Shown here in pieces: positions 1 through 8,571 of a DNA stretch of 64,000 nt. The notes under the pieces were generated by a model that made no database searches, was not told where the DNA came from, and saw nothing but the letters and a program-made list of their open reading frames with translations. The stretch is from Rhizobium sp. BK251. Lineage in GTDB: Bacteria; Pseudomonadota; Alphaproteobacteria; Rhizobiales; Rhizobiaceae. The DNA lies in NCBI RefSeq assembly GCF_004345245.1, contig NZ_SLUQ01000006.1, forward strand, positions 124,001-188,000, read 5' to 3'. A program made the position numbers and the translations under genes. The stretch's first letter is position 1; every line of letters begins with the position of its first letter.

Positions 1-502
1 CGCCCGTCAGCCGCCGTTCGGCGCGTACCTTTGCGGTCGTCTCGACGACGATTGCGATCACGCCCGCCGGCTTGCCGGTTTCGTCGAGTACCGGCGAGTA
101 ATCGAGGTTCATCCAGACCTGTTCCGGCGCGCCGTGCCGGTGAAGCGTCAGCTCCTGGTCCTGATAGGCAAGCGTCTGTCCTGCCAGGCCGACCTTCATC
201 ACATGATCGTTGAAGTCCGCCACCTCCGGCCAGCCTTCGCGGACCTTCGAGCCGAGAAGCACCGGATGCCGCCCACCGGCAAAGACCGAATAGGCGTCGT
301 TGTAGATCATGATTCCGTCTTCGCCCCATAGCGTAACGATCGGAACCGGCGAACGCAGCATGAGGCTGCATGTCGTTCTAAGGCTTTGCGGCCACGAACC
401 GATGTGGCCGAGGGACGTCGCGGACCAATCGAACCCGGCGATCAGCCGCGCGGTGTTTCCGCCTCCCGACAGAAACGATAGATCTCTGCTACCCGAATGC
501 AT
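1..502 (-). CDS. PAS-domain sensor protein, probably a histidine kinase (partial, 3' end outside window)
   Basis: About 167 N-terminal residues are visible, read from an ATG at 502. The segment is a PAS-type sensory domain: a stretch around VTLWGEDGIMIYNDAY is followed by HPVLLGSKVREGWPEV and by VWMNLDYSPVLDETGKPAG, the usual end of a PAS fold. This arrangement (DWSATSLGHIGSWPQSLR then PAS) is common at the N-terminus of rhizobial cytoplasmic hybrid or HWE/HisKA kinases, but the kinase part lies outside the window, so the catalytic class is inferred. The frame stays open a little upstream of 502 without a better start; a GGAGGAG lies about 40 bases upstream, so a slightly longer protein is possible. 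Confidence 0.7.
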   Translation of the reverse strand, partial: MHSGSRDLSFLSGGGNTARLIAGFDWSATSLGHIGSWPQSLRTTCSLMLRSPVPIVTLWGEDGIMIYNDAYSVFAGGRHPVLLGSKVREGWPEVADFNDHVMKVGLAGQTLAYQDQELTLHRHGAPEQVWMNLDYSPVLDETGKPAGVIAIVVETTAKVRAERRLTG

Positions 503-718
503 CTTTGCCTTGCCCGCTGATCCGCGCGATCGGATGCCGTTTGCCACTCCTCCAGGACCCTCCGGCACCTCATGGAATGTGGGGGCGATCAATGACCAAC
601 CCGAAGACACTGGAGCAGTGGAAGTAGATATGGAGGTCACGCAAACAGACAAGATGCCGCGGACAGGCTTTTGAAATCGACGGCTGCGCGCCGCCTGGCA
701 TTTCGCCTAACCGCGCGC

Positions 719-1234
719 CTATGTCCAGGAAGCGGAAGACTTCGGCATGCGGCCGTCCGGATCGACGACGGCGAGTTCCGGCATCCCCGGCGCGTTCCAT
801 CGCCAGAGAGCGACGCAGGTGCCGCCGGGCGACATGAAGGACGGATAGATCACGCCGTCATGGCCAAGGTCGAGCAGCCTTTCCCGCAGACGATGGGTTG
901 GCGGGATCTCGCCACTGTCGATCAGCATCCGCCATTCGCAGCGATGGATATCGGCCGAAACGCCAAACGCTTCGAGACATGCGGGATCGGTAAGGTCGGC
1001 AAGCGAAGCATTGCGAAGCTCGAGCTGGGCGATCAGCGCCGGATGCTGCACAAAGCCCTGATTGTATTCGGCCCATGCCGTGGAGAGTTCGCGCGCTGCA
1101 TAGATCGTCGGTGCGCCGACCGGATTCCAGCGGCCGCCGAAGCGTGCCGCGCCCTCGCCCGAGAGCGGCGCATGGGCCCATTTCGGCACGAAGGCACGCC
1201 AGAGCGTCAGCGCATCCGCGGACCTATCAGGCAT
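719..1234 (-). CDS. RES-domain toxin
   Basis: 171 aa. The sequence matches the RES family: an early LWRAF, then GGRWNPVG, a Tyr in TIYAARE and a downstream Glu in STAWAEYNQ, corresponding to the conserved Arg, Tyr and Glu of RES toxins, which degrade or modify NAD+. The ATG overlaps the last codons of the upstream Xre-like gene by 8 bp, so the two are translationally coupled in the antitoxin-then-toxin order usual for RES-Xre (ParST/MbcAT-like) modules. Full length for the family with no visible defect. Family assignment is good; the enzymatic activity is inferred. Confidence 0.88.
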   Translation of the reverse strand: MPDRSADALTLWRAFVPKWAHAPLSGEGAARFGGRWNPVGAPTIYAARELSTAWAEYNQGFVQHPALIAQLELRNASLADLTDPACLEAFGVSADIHRCEWRMLIDSGEIPPTHRLRERLLDLGHDGVIYPSFMSPGGTCVALWRWNAPGMPELAVVDPDGRMPKSSASWT

Positions 1235-1598
1235 AGACGCCCGATCGCACCGCTTCCAGATAGGCAAGCACCCGATCCGCCTTGCCCTCGCCGACGAGAT
1301 CGTAAGCGGTCTTGCCGGCCCAGCCGGGGATCGGCTGGTGCTTGAACCAGATGACGGCGCGGCTCTCGTCGCCGGCCATTTCCTCGGCCATGGCAAGGAT
1401 CCGCACGACATTGCTCAGCGCGCTGTCCACCTTGCGCGCGCTCGACTTTGCCGTCAGCGTGTTACGAGCGACGCCGATCAACTTGGCAAGCTCGGACAGC
1501 GTGACGCCCATCTCGTCCGCGACGCGACGTGCCGAGAGAAACGGCGTCTCGCCATCGCCGAAGCGGGCGGCGCCCATATCGAAGCTCAGTGCCGACAT
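1227..1598 (-). CDS. Xre/MbcA/ParS-like antitoxin (DUF2384)
   Basis: 123 aa. The N-terminal half carries a helix-turn-helix (DEMGVTLSELAKLIGVARNTL, residues about 28-48). The C-terminal half has the DUF2384 signature around WFKHQPIPGWAGKTAYDLVGEGKADRVLAYLEAV, which clamps the RES toxin active site. The start at 1598 is preceded by AGGA. It is the first gene of the pair and overlaps the RES toxin by 8 bp. Its upstream region holds three helically phased GCGCAA repeats, a likely autoregulatory operator. It lies directly downstream of and codirectional with the leucine operon but appears to have its own promoter region. Confidence 0.88.
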   Translation of the reverse strand: MSALSFDMGAARFGDGETPFLSARRVADEMGVTLSELAKLIGVARNTLTAKSSARKVDSALSNVVRILAMAEEMAGDESRAVIWFKHQPIPGWAGKTAYDLVGEGKADRVLAYLEAVRSGVYA

Positions 1599-1638
1599 GA
1601 CGATATCCTGACATAAATTGACTTCATGCGTATAAAAA

Positions 1639-1670
1639 TACGCGCAAAGTACGCGCAATTCAAGCGCAAG
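1639..1670. promoter_or_regulatory. Phased GCGCAA direct repeats upstream of the Xre-RES pair
   Basis: GCGCAA occurs at 1642-1647, 1653-1658 and 1664-1669, exactly 11 bp apart. The first two copies are embedded in the longer identical word TACGCGCAA (1639-1647 and 1650-1658). The array lies about 40-70 bp upstream of the antitoxin ATG, so each repeat presents the same DNA face to a protein. An operator for cooperative binding of the Xre antitoxin or toxin-antitoxin complex is the simplest reading. Confidence 0.6.
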
Positions 1671-1674
1671 CCGA

Positions 1675-2466
1675 TCAATTCGCCTGTCGCCAGCGTGGCT
1701 CGCGCCGCTCCAGGAAGGCGGAAATGCCTTCGCGCGCCTCCTCCGTCTCCCAGGTATCGGCAAGCCGTTCGATCGTCGCTTCGATGACCGCATCGGTGAT
1801 CGGAAAACCGAGCGAGCGGGCGAGCGCCTTGGCCCGGCCGGCGGCGCCAGGTGCGGCATCGAGATAGGACCGGACTTCGGCCTCGACCGCGTCGTCCAGC
1901 TCCGCCTCCGGTACGACACGCGTGACGAATCCCGTCGCGTGCGCCTGCCAGGCATCGATGATCCTGCCCGAAAGAAAGAGCGGCCGTGCCCTGCCCTCGC
2001 CGATCCGGGCGACGACATAGGGGCTGATCGTCGCTGGGATCAGGCCGAGGCGCGCTTCCGTCAGCCCGAAGCGGGCCGTCGCCGCGGCAATCGCCGCATC
2101 GCAGACGCTGATAAGGCCGATGCCGCCGCCAAAGGCATTGCCCTGGATGCGGGCGACGAGCGGTTTCGGGATTTCGTTGAGAAGCTTGAACAGCAAGGCA
2201 AGCCGGCGCGCTTCGGCAATCCGCCCGGCGCGCCCGGCCTCGAACTGCTCGCGCATCCAGCCAAGGTCGCCGCCGGCGCAGAAACTTGCGCCATCGGCCG
2301 CCAGCACGACCACGCGCACGGCCGGATCGGCGCCAAGGTCATGCGCCGCTGCCGTCAATTCGTCGATCATCAGCGCCGAGAGCGCATTGTGCTTTGCCGC
2401 CCGCGCAAGCGTGAGGCGCGCCACACCCCGTTCGTCCACGGCAATGTCGAGCGTTCCCTGGTTCAT
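1675..2466 (-). CDS. liuC: 3-methylglutaconyl-CoA hydratase / enoyl-CoA hydratase family
   Basis: 263 aa crotonase-fold protein. The oxyanion-hole segments are visible: KHNALSALMIDEL near residue 20-33, CAGGDLGWM around 63-71 and GNAFGGGIGLISVCD around 108-122. As last gene of the leucine operon it would hydrate 3-methylglutaconyl-CoA to HMG-CoA, the substrate of the HMG-CoA lyase encoded just upstream. Its ATG overlaps the lyase stop by 4 bp. The function rests on context, since crotonases are hard to tell apart by sequence alone. Confidence 0.88.
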   Translation of the reverse strand: MNQGTLDIAVDERGVARLTLARAAKHNALSALMIDELTAAAHDLGADPAVRVVVLAADGASFCAGGDLGWMREQFEAGRAGRIAEARRLALLFKLLNEIPKPLVARIQGNAFGGGIGLISVCDAAIAAATARFGLTEARLGLIPATISPYVVARIGEGRARPLFLSGRIIDAWQAHATGFVTRVVPEAELDDAVEAEVRSYLDAAPGAAGRAKALARSLGFPITDAVIEATIERLADTWETEEAREGISAFLERREPRWRQAN

Positions 2467-3329
2467 GCGGCACTCCTCAGACCGCGGGCGAAGGCGGCAG
2501 CCCGCTCAAGCTTTTCCGGCGAGAGGCCGGTTTCGAAACCCCTGGACCTCAGGAATGCGTCCGCCGAGACCGTATCGACGTTCCCCTTGGCACCCGGAGC
2601 GTAGGGGCACCCCCCGAGCCCGCCGACCGAGGCGTCGAAGACCCGTAGGCCGCGCTCCAGCGAAACCGCGATATTGTCGAGCGCGAGCCCGCTCGTATCG
2701 TGGAAATGGCCCGCGAGCATCTCGGCCGGCATTTCCTCCAGGACCGTGCGAAGCATCTTGTCGACCGCCTCGGGCGTCCCTCTGCCGATCGTGTCGCCGA
2801 GGCTGACCTCATGACAGCCGAGCGCTTTCAGCCGGCAGGCGACGCTGGCTGCCGCCGCCGGCGCGATCGCTCCCTCGTAGGGGCACTCGACCACGCAGCT
2901 GACATAGCCGCGCAGCGGCAGGCCATGCTCGACAGCGGCGCGGGCCACTAGCCGGAAACGCTCGATACTTTCATTGATCGTGCAGTTGATATTCTGCCGC
3001 GAAAAGCTCTCCGAGGCGGAGGCGAAGATCGCGACCTCGTCTGCCCCCGCGGCGAGCGCTGCCTCGAAGCCCTTCATGTTCGGCGTCAGCACCGCATAGT
3101 GCACGCCCCGCCTGCGCCTTATGCCGGCCATCACCTCGGCCGCGTCCGCCAGCTGCGGCACCCAGCGCGGGCTCACAAAGCTCGTCACCTCGATGCGGTC
3201 GAAGCCGCAGTCCGAGAGCATGTCGACAAGCGTGATCTTGTCCCCGGTCGCAACGGGCTGCTTCTCGTTCTGCAGACCGTCCCTTGGCGACATTTCCACG
3301 ATCGCAACGTGCTCTCCCCTACCCTCCAT
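2463..3329 (-). CDS. liuE: Hydroxymethylglutaryl-CoA lyase
   Basis: 288 aa TIM-barrel enzyme splitting HMG-CoA into acetoacetate and acetyl-CoA, the final step of leucine breakdown. The N-terminal EMSPRDGLQNEK carries the metal-binding and catalytic Arg-Asp pair. HFHDTSG supplies the metal-ligand His, and VGGLGGCPYAPGAKGN near the C-terminus is the HMG-CoA lyase signature with its reactive Cys. The start at 3329 overlaps the biotin-carboxylase subunit gene by 11 bp, and the stop overlaps the hydratase start by 4 bp. Also called hmgL. Confidence 0.95.
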   Translation of the reverse strand: MEGRGEHVAIVEMSPRDGLQNEKQPVATGDKITLVDMLSDCGFDRIEVTSFVSPRWVPQLADAAEVMAGIRRRRGVHYAVLTPNMKGFEAALAAGADEVAIFASASESFSRQNINCTINESIERFRLVARAAVEHGLPLRGYVSCVVECPYEGAIAPAAAASVACRLKALGCHEVSLGDTIGRGTPEAVDKMLRTVLEEMPAEMLAGHFHDTSGLALDNIAVSLERGLRVFDASVGGLGGCPYAPGAKGNVDTVSADAFLRSRGFETGLSPEKLERAAAFARGLRSAA

Positions 3330-5313
3330 CAGGCTCCTCCGGCTTGAAGGCGAGCAGCACCGTTCCCTCGCTCGTCTGGTCGCCCTCCGTGGCATGAAGG
3401 CTTTCCACGATGCCGTCGCGCATGGCCGAAAGCGTCAGCTCCATCTTCATCGCCTCCATGACGATCAAGGCGTCGCCCTTGGTCACGGCATCGCCTTCGC
3501 GAACGCGGACGATCTTGACGAGGCCCGGCATGGGAGCAACGACATGATCGCCGCCGGGACCGCTTTCCGCGGCCTGGTCCAGCGGGTCCGGCAACCGGAA
3601 TTCGTATGTTTCGCCGTCGAGGAGAAACGTCAGCCGGTGCGGCGCCTCGAAGACCCGGGCACGAAACTGCCGCCCGTCGACCTCGACCTGGCAGCCGTCA
3701 TCGAAGCGGCTGATGATGTGAACCGGAACCGGCCCGTGACCCATGCGCACGGTAAAGGCGTCCGGTCCCTTGCCGACGACATAGAGGCTCGTGCGACCGC
3801 CGGCATGCTCCAGCGTGACGATGCGGCGCGCCTCGCCCCAGACCTGCCAGGACCCGAGCGACTGCCAGGGATCGCTCCCAGGAGCGCGCCGCAAGGTGCC
3901 GAGCGAGAGCACCGCGGCAAGCGCGACGGCTGCCTCGTCGGGCGAGGTGACAGCCGTTAGCGGCTCCAACTCCCGGTCGATAAGGCCGGTGTCGGGATAG
4001 CCGGCGGCGAACTGCGGCTGCCGGCTGAGGCGGGCGAGAAAATCGAGATTGCTCGCCGTACCGGCGATATGACTATCGTGCAGCGCCTCCGTCAGGCGCC
4101 TGAGCGCGGTGCGGCGGTTCGGCCCATGGACGATCAGCTTGGCGATCAAAGGGTCGTAGAACGGCGTGATGCGGTCGCCCTGTCGCACACCGCTATCGAT
4201 CCGTACGCCGCCTTCGGGAAAGCTCAGTTGTGAAAGCGTCCCGGTCGCCGGGAGAAAGCCACGCGAGGGCTCCTCGGCATAGATCCGCGCCTCGAAGGCC
4301 CAGCCGTCGATCGAAAGCTCCGACTGCTTCTTCGGCAGCGGTTCGCCCGCCGCCACCCGCAGTTGCCACTCCACAAGATCGATGCCGGTGATCGCCTCGG
4401 TCACCGGATGCTCGACCTGCAGGCGTGTGTTCATTTCCATGAAGAAGAAGCGGTCCGGCCAAAGCCCGCTGGAGACGTCGGCGATGAATTCCACCGTGCC
4501 GGCACCGCGATAATCGATGGCGCGTGCCGCCTTGACAGCCGCCTCGCCCATGGCGCGGCGCATTTCAGCCGTCATGCCCGGCGCAGGAGCCTCCTCGATC
4601 ACCTTCTGGTGGCGACGCTGCAGCGAGCAATCGCGTTCGAAGAGATGCACGACACTGCCGTGGCGGTCGCCGAAAACCTGGATCTCTATATGCCGCGGCT
4701 GCAAAAGGTATTTCTCTATGAGAACCGCGCCATCGCCGAAGGCCGACTCCGCTTCCCGCTGCGCCGCCTCCAGCGATGCCTGGAAATCCTCCACCCGGTC
4801 GACGCGGCGCATGCCCTTACCGCCGCCGCCAGCCCGCGCCTTGATCAGGACCGGAAAGCCGAGCGCCGCCGCCTGTTCCGCCAGGAAGGCGGGATCTCTG
4901 TTGTCGCCGTGGTAGCCGGGAACGACCGGAACGCCCGCCTCCTCCATCAGCGCCTTGGCGGCGTCCTTCAGACCCATGGCTCGAATGGAGGCCGGCGATG
5001 GGCCGATGAAAGCGAGGCCAGCGTCCTCGACCGCCTCGGCGAAATCGGCGTTCTCGGAGAGGAAGCCGTAGCCCGGATGCACGGCTTCAGCGCCGCAAAG
5101 CTCTGCCGCCGCCATGACGCGCTCGATCGAAAGATAGCTCTCGCTTGCTGGCGCCGGTCCCAGCCGGAAGGCCTCGTCGGCCAATTCGACATGCAGGGCG
5201 CCGGCATCAGCATCGGAATAGACGGCCGCCGTGCGGATGCCCATCCGCCGCGCAGTGCGAATGACGCGGCAGGCGATTTCCCCGCGATTGGCGATCAGTA
5301 TCTTCGAAAACAT
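3319..5313 (-). CDS. liuD: Methylcrotonyl-CoA carboxylase alpha (biotin carboxylase/biotin carrier) subunit
   Basis: 664 aa. Order of domains: biotin carboxylase with N-terminal FSKILIANRGEIACRVIRT, the ATP-grasp glycine loop AGGGGKGMRR at about 161-170, and EMNTRLQVEHPVTE at 293-306; then a BT-like linker; then a biotinyl domain with VMEAMKMEL, putting the biotinylated Lys at about 623. It carboxylates biotin with bicarbonate and ATP; the beta subunit encoded upstream passes the carboxyl to 3-methylcrotonyl-CoA. The neighbours (isovaleryl-CoA dehydrogenase, HMG-CoA lyase) identify it as the methylcrotonyl rather than the propionyl enzyme. It starts 9 bp after the RidA stop. Also called mccA. 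Confidence 0.95.
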   Translation of the reverse strand: MFSKILIANRGEIACRVIRTARRMGIRTAAVYSDADAGALHVELADEAFRLGPAPASESYLSIERVMAAAELCGAEAVHPGYGFLSENADFAEAVEDAGLAFIGPSPASIRAMGLKDAAKALMEEAGVPVVPGYHGDNRDPAFLAEQAAALGFPVLIKARAGGGGKGMRRVDRVEDFQASLEAAQREAESAFGDGAVLIEKYLLQPRHIEIQVFGDRHGSVVHLFERDCSLQRRHQKVIEEAPAPGMTAEMRRAMGEAAVKAARAIDYRGAGTVEFIADVSSGLWPDRFFFMEMNTRLQVEHPVTEAITGIDLVEWQLRVAAGEPLPKKQSELSIDGWAFEARIYAEEPSRGFLPATGTLSQLSFPEGGVRIDSGVRQGDRITPFYDPLIAKLIVHGPNRRTALRRLTEALHDSHIAGTASNLDFLARLSRQPQFAAGYPDTGLIDRELEPLTAVTSPDEAAVALAAVLSLGTLRRAPGSDPWQSLGSWQVWGEARRIVTLEHAGGRTSLYVVGKGPDAFTVRMGHGPVPVHIISRFDDGCQVEVDGRQFRARVFEAPHRLTFLLDGETYEFRLPDPLDQAAESGPGGDHVVAPMPGLVKIVRVREGDAVTKGDALIVMEAMKMELTLSAMRDGIVESLHATEGDQTSEGTVLLAFKPEEPDGG

Positions 5314-5322
5314 CGGCGTGTC

Positions 5323-5706
5323 CTATTGCGCGGCGACGACCTCGACCTCCAGGAGCCACGAGGAATCGAAAATGCCGGCGATCACCACCGTCATCGCCGG
5401 CGCCAGGGAGCCTAGATATTCGTTGCGGATTTCGCGGTTCGCCATGACGTGGTGCCTGTCGGCAAGATAGGTCGTCACCTTGACGATGTCGGCCTTGCCC
5501 ATGCCCGCCGCCTTGAGCTGCGCGTCGACATTCAGCCAGACCTGGCGGGCCTGCGCCTCGAAGCCATCGGGCAGAACGTCATCCGAGGTCATCGGCACCT
5601 GGCCGCTAACCAGCAGGAGCTTTTCGAAATTCTCAAGCTTGACGGCCTGGGAATAGCCGCCACGCGGCTGCGGCGCGTTCTTGGCGTTGAAGGTCTCGCG
5701 TTTCAT
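5323..5706 (-). CDS. RidA/YjgF family enamine/imine deaminase
   Basis: 127 aa, the usual length. It begins MKRETFNAKNAPQPRGGYSQAVK, the typical RidA N-terminus, and has the core VSGQVPM and a C-terminal SSWLLEVEVVAAQ, where family members usually have LVEIEAIAA. The RidA-type active-site Arg is not seen in its usual context (A-R-x-A-V-x-V), so this is more likely an Rid subfamily member than RidA proper. It lies between the two methylcrotonyl-CoA carboxylase genes with 9-10 bp gaps, so it is certainly cotranscribed. The role in leucine catabolism is unknown; removing reactive enamines or imines from the transamination step is plausible. Confidence 0.85.
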   Translation of the reverse strand: MKRETFNAKNAPQPRGGYSQAVKLENFEKLLLVSGQVPMTSDDVLPDGFEAQARQVWLNVDAQLKAAGMGKADIVKVTTYLADRHHVMANREIRNEYLGSLAPAMTVVIAGIFDSSWLLEVEVVAAQ

Positions 5707-5716
5707 CCTATCATCC

Positions 5717-7324
5717 TCACATCCTGAACAGACCAAAGCGGGTGTCGCCAATCGGCGCGTTCAGCGCCGCCGAGAGCGACAGAGCAAGCACGTCGCGGCT
5801 CTTGCGCGGATCGACGATTCCGTCGTCCCAGAGCCTGGCCGAGGCATAAAGCGGATGGCTCTGGGACTCGAAGCGATCGAGAACCGGCTGCTTGAACTTC
5901 GCTTCCTCTTCCGGTGTCCATGGCGTTCCCGCCCGCGCCAGCGCCTCGCCGCGCACCGTCGCCAGCACACCGGCCGCCTGCTCGCCGCCCATCACGGAGA
6001 TGCGGCTGTTCGGCCAGGTCCAGAGGAAGCGCGGCGAGAAGGCGCGCCCCGCCATGCCGTAATTGCCCGCGCCGAAGGAGCCGCCGACCAGCATCGTGAT
6101 TTTCGGCACGTTCGTTGTCGCAACCGCCGTCACCAGCTTGGCGCCGTGCTTGGCAATGCCCTCCGTCTCGTATTTCCGGCCGACCATGAAGCCGGTGATG
6201 TTCTGCAGAAAGACAAGCGGAATCTTCCGCTGCGAGCAGAGCTCGACGAAATGCGCGCCTTTCAGCGCCGACTCCGAGAAGAGTACGCCGTTATTGGCGA
6301 CGATACCGACGGGAATGCCATGAATATGGGCAAAACCGCAGACCAGCGTCGCGCCGTAGCGCGCCTTGAACTCGTCCATGCGGGAACCGTCGACGATGCG
6401 GGCAATAACCTCGCGAATGTCATAGGGGGTGCGCAGGTCGGCCGGCACGATGCCGAGGATTTCGTCGGGATCGTAAAGCGGCGCTTCCGGTCTGCGCTGC
6501 TCTACGCTCTCAGCCTTCGACCGGTTGAGCGCCGCCACCGCGCGCCTGGCAAGCGCCAGGGCATGGGCATCGTCGCGCGCCAGATGGTCGGCGACGCCCG
6601 AGAGCCGCGTATGCACATCGCCGCCGCCAAGTTCCTCGGCCGTCACGACCTCACCCGTCGCCGCCTTCACCAGCGGCGGGCCGGCAAGGAAGATTGTCCC
6701 TTGGCCCTCGACGATGATCGCCTCGTCCGACATGGCGGGCACATAGGCGCCGCCCGCGGTGCAGGAGCCCATCACCACAGCGATCTGGGCAATGCCGGCG
6801 GCTGACATGTTCGCCTGGTTGTAGAAGATGCGGCCAAAATGCTCGCGGTCCGGAAAGACCTCGTCCTGGTTCGGCAGGTTGGCGCCGCCGGAATCGACCA
6901 GATAGACACAGGGCAAGTTGTTTTCCGCGGCGATCTCCTGCGCCCTGAGATGCTTCTTCACCGTGATGGGATAGTAGGTCCCGCCCTTCACCGTCGCGTC
7001 GTTGCAGACGATCACGCATTCGCGTCCCTCGACGCGGCCGATGCCGGTGATCAGCCCCGCGCCCGGCGCCTCGTCACCATACATGCCGTGCGCAGCCGTC
7101 ATGCCGATTTCGAGAAAGGGCGTCGCCGGATCGATCAGCGCCGCCACCCGGTCGCGCGGCAGCATCTTGCCGCGCCCGACATGCCGCTCGCGCGCCGCCG
7201 CGCCGCCACCGGAAGCCGCCTTCAGCGCCGCCTCCTCCGCCACCCGGATCGCCTCCGCCATGGCCTCGCGATTGGCCCTGAAGGTCTCCGAATTCGTGGA
7301 TATCTGCGACTTCAGAACGGTCAT
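5717..7324 (-). CDS. liuB: Methylcrotonyl-CoA carboxylase beta (carboxyltransferase) subunit
   Basis: 535 aa, the normal size for acyl-CoA carboxyltransferase subunits. It carries the crotonase-like N and C halves: [23 protein letters not shown] near the start, [19 protein letters not shown] in the middle, and the C-terminal [15 protein letters not shown] with [17 protein letters not shown]. It transfers carboxyl from biotin to 3-methylcrotonyl-CoA, giving 3-methylglutaconyl-CoA. It lies 52 bp downstream of the isovaleryl-CoA dehydrogenase gene in the same operon. Also called mccB. Confidence 0.95.
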   Translation of the reverse strand: MTVLKSQISTNSETFRANREAMAEAIRVAEEAALKAASGGGAAARERHVGRGKMLPRDRVAALIDPATPFLEIGMTAAHGMYGDEAPGAGLITGIGRVEGRECVIVCNDATVKGGTYYPITVKKHLRAQEIAAENNLPCVYLVDSGGANLPNQDEVFPDREHFGRIFYNQANMSAAGIAQIAVVMGSCTAGGAYVPAMSDEAIIVEGQGTIFLAGPPLVKAATGEVVTAEELGGGDVHTRLSGVADHLARDDAHALALARRAVAALNRSKAESVEQRRPEAPLYDPDEILGIVPADLRTPYDIREVIARIVDGSRMDEFKARYGATLVCGFAHIHGIPVGIVANNGVLFSESALKGAHFVELCSQRKIPLVFLQNITGFMVGRKYETEGIAKHGAKLVTAVATTNVPKITMLVGGSFGAGNYGMAGRAFSPRFLWTWPNSRISVMGGEQAAGVLATVRGEALARAGTPWTPEEEAKFKQPVLDRFESQSHPLYASARLWDDGIVDPRKSRDVLALSLSAALNAPIGDTRFGLFRM

Positions 7325-7376
7325 CTATGCTTACCCGCGTGCGCGATAACGACAAAACTCTGCGATGGGATCTCGC

Positions 7377-8540
7377 TCAACCCGTTTCGGCAAACAGCTC
7401 CCGCCCGATGAGCATACGCCTGATTTCCGAAGTTCCCGCGCCAATCTCATAGAGCTTGGCGTCGCGAAGCAATCGGCCCGCCGGATAGTCGTTCGTGTAG
7501 CCGTTTCCGCCGAGCGCCTGGATGGCTTCAAGTGCCATGGCGGTCGCCTTCTCGGCGGCGTAGAGGATGCAGCCGGCAGCGTCCTTGCGCGTCGTCTCGC
7601 CGCGGTCGCAGGCCGAGGCGACCGCATAGACATAGGCCCGGGCCGTGTTCATCGAGACATACATGTCGGCAAGCTTCGCCTGCATCAGCTGGAACTCGCC
7701 GATCGCCTGGCCGAACTGCTTGCGTTCATGAAGATAGGGCACGACGACGTCGAGGCATGCGGCCATGATGCCGAGCGAGCCGGCCGAAAGCACGACGCGC
7801 TCATAGTCCAGCCCCGACATCAGTACCTTCACGCCGCCGCCGACGCTGCCGAGGACGTTTTCCTCCGGCACCTCGCAGTTGTCGAAGATCAGCTCGCAGG
7901 TGTTGGAGCCACGCATGCCGAGCTTGTCGAGCTTCGGACCGGTGGAAAAACCCTTGAAATTCTTCTGGACGATGAAGGCGGTAATGCCGCGCGTGCCGGC
8001 CCCCGGGTCGGTCTTTGCGTAGACCACCAGCACGTCCGCGTCCGGGCCGTTGGTGATCCACATCTTGCTGCCGTTCAGCACATAATCCTCGCCGCGCCTT
8101 TCGGCACGCAGGCTCATCGAGACGACGTCGGAGCCGGCGCCGGGCTCCGACATGGCCAGGGCTCCGACATGCTCGCCCGAAATCAGCTTCGGCAGATACT
8201 TCGCCTTCTGTGCGTCCGTGCCGTTGCGGCTGATCTGGTTGACGCAGAGATTGGAATGCGCGCCATAGCTCAGCCCCACGGAAGCCGAAGCGCGACTGAT
8301 CTCCTCCATGGCAACGCAGTGAGCGAGATAGCCCATGGCCGCCCCGCCATATTTCTCCTCCGCGGTGATGCCGAGCAGTCCGAGCTGGCCCATCTTCTCC
8401 CAGAGAGGCGCTGGAAAACTGTTGGTCCGGTCGGTCTCTTCGGCAAGTGACGCGACACAATCGGTCGCAAAGCGGCGCACGCTGTCGCGCAGTGCCTCGA
8501 TCTCCTCGCCGAGAGCGAAGTTCAACCCGCCTTCATACAT
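7377..8540 (-). CDS. liuA: Isovaleryl-CoA dehydrogenase
   Basis: 387 aa acyl-CoA dehydrogenase. [15 protein letters not shown] binds FAD and substrate, [21 protein letters not shown] is the family signature, and [33 protein letters not shown] is the C-terminal FAD-binding block. The isovaleryl enzyme takes its catalytic Glu from the middle of the chain ([11 protein letters not shown]), and that Glu is present here. It converts isovaleryl-CoA to 3-methylcrotonyl-CoA with electrons to ETF. The ATG at 8540 was chosen because it begins [18 protein letters not shown] and is preceded by GGAGGGGAGG. It starts 31 bp after the ferredoxin oxidoreductase gene. Confidence 0.95.
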   Translation of the reverse strand: MYEGGLNFALGEEIEALRDSVRRFATDCVASLAEETDRTNSFPAPLWEKMGQLGLLGITAEEKYGGAAMGYLAHCVAMEEISRASASVGLSYGAHSNLCVNQISRNGTDAQKAKYLPKLISGEHVGALAMSEPGAGSDVVSMSLRAERRGEDYVLNGSKMWITNGPDADVLVVYAKTDPGAGTRGITAFIVQKNFKGFSTGPKLDKLGMRGSNTCELIFDNCEVPEENVLGSVGGGVKVLMSGLDYERVVLSAGSLGIMAACLDVVVPYLHERKQFGQAIGEFQLMQAKLADMYVSMNTARAYVYAVASACDRGETTRKDAAGCILYAAEKATAMALEAIQALGGNGYTNDYPAGRLLRDAKLYEIGAGTSEIRRMLIGRELFAETG

Positions 8541-8571
8541 CGCATCCTCCCCTCCGCCGCCTCTCTGCAGC

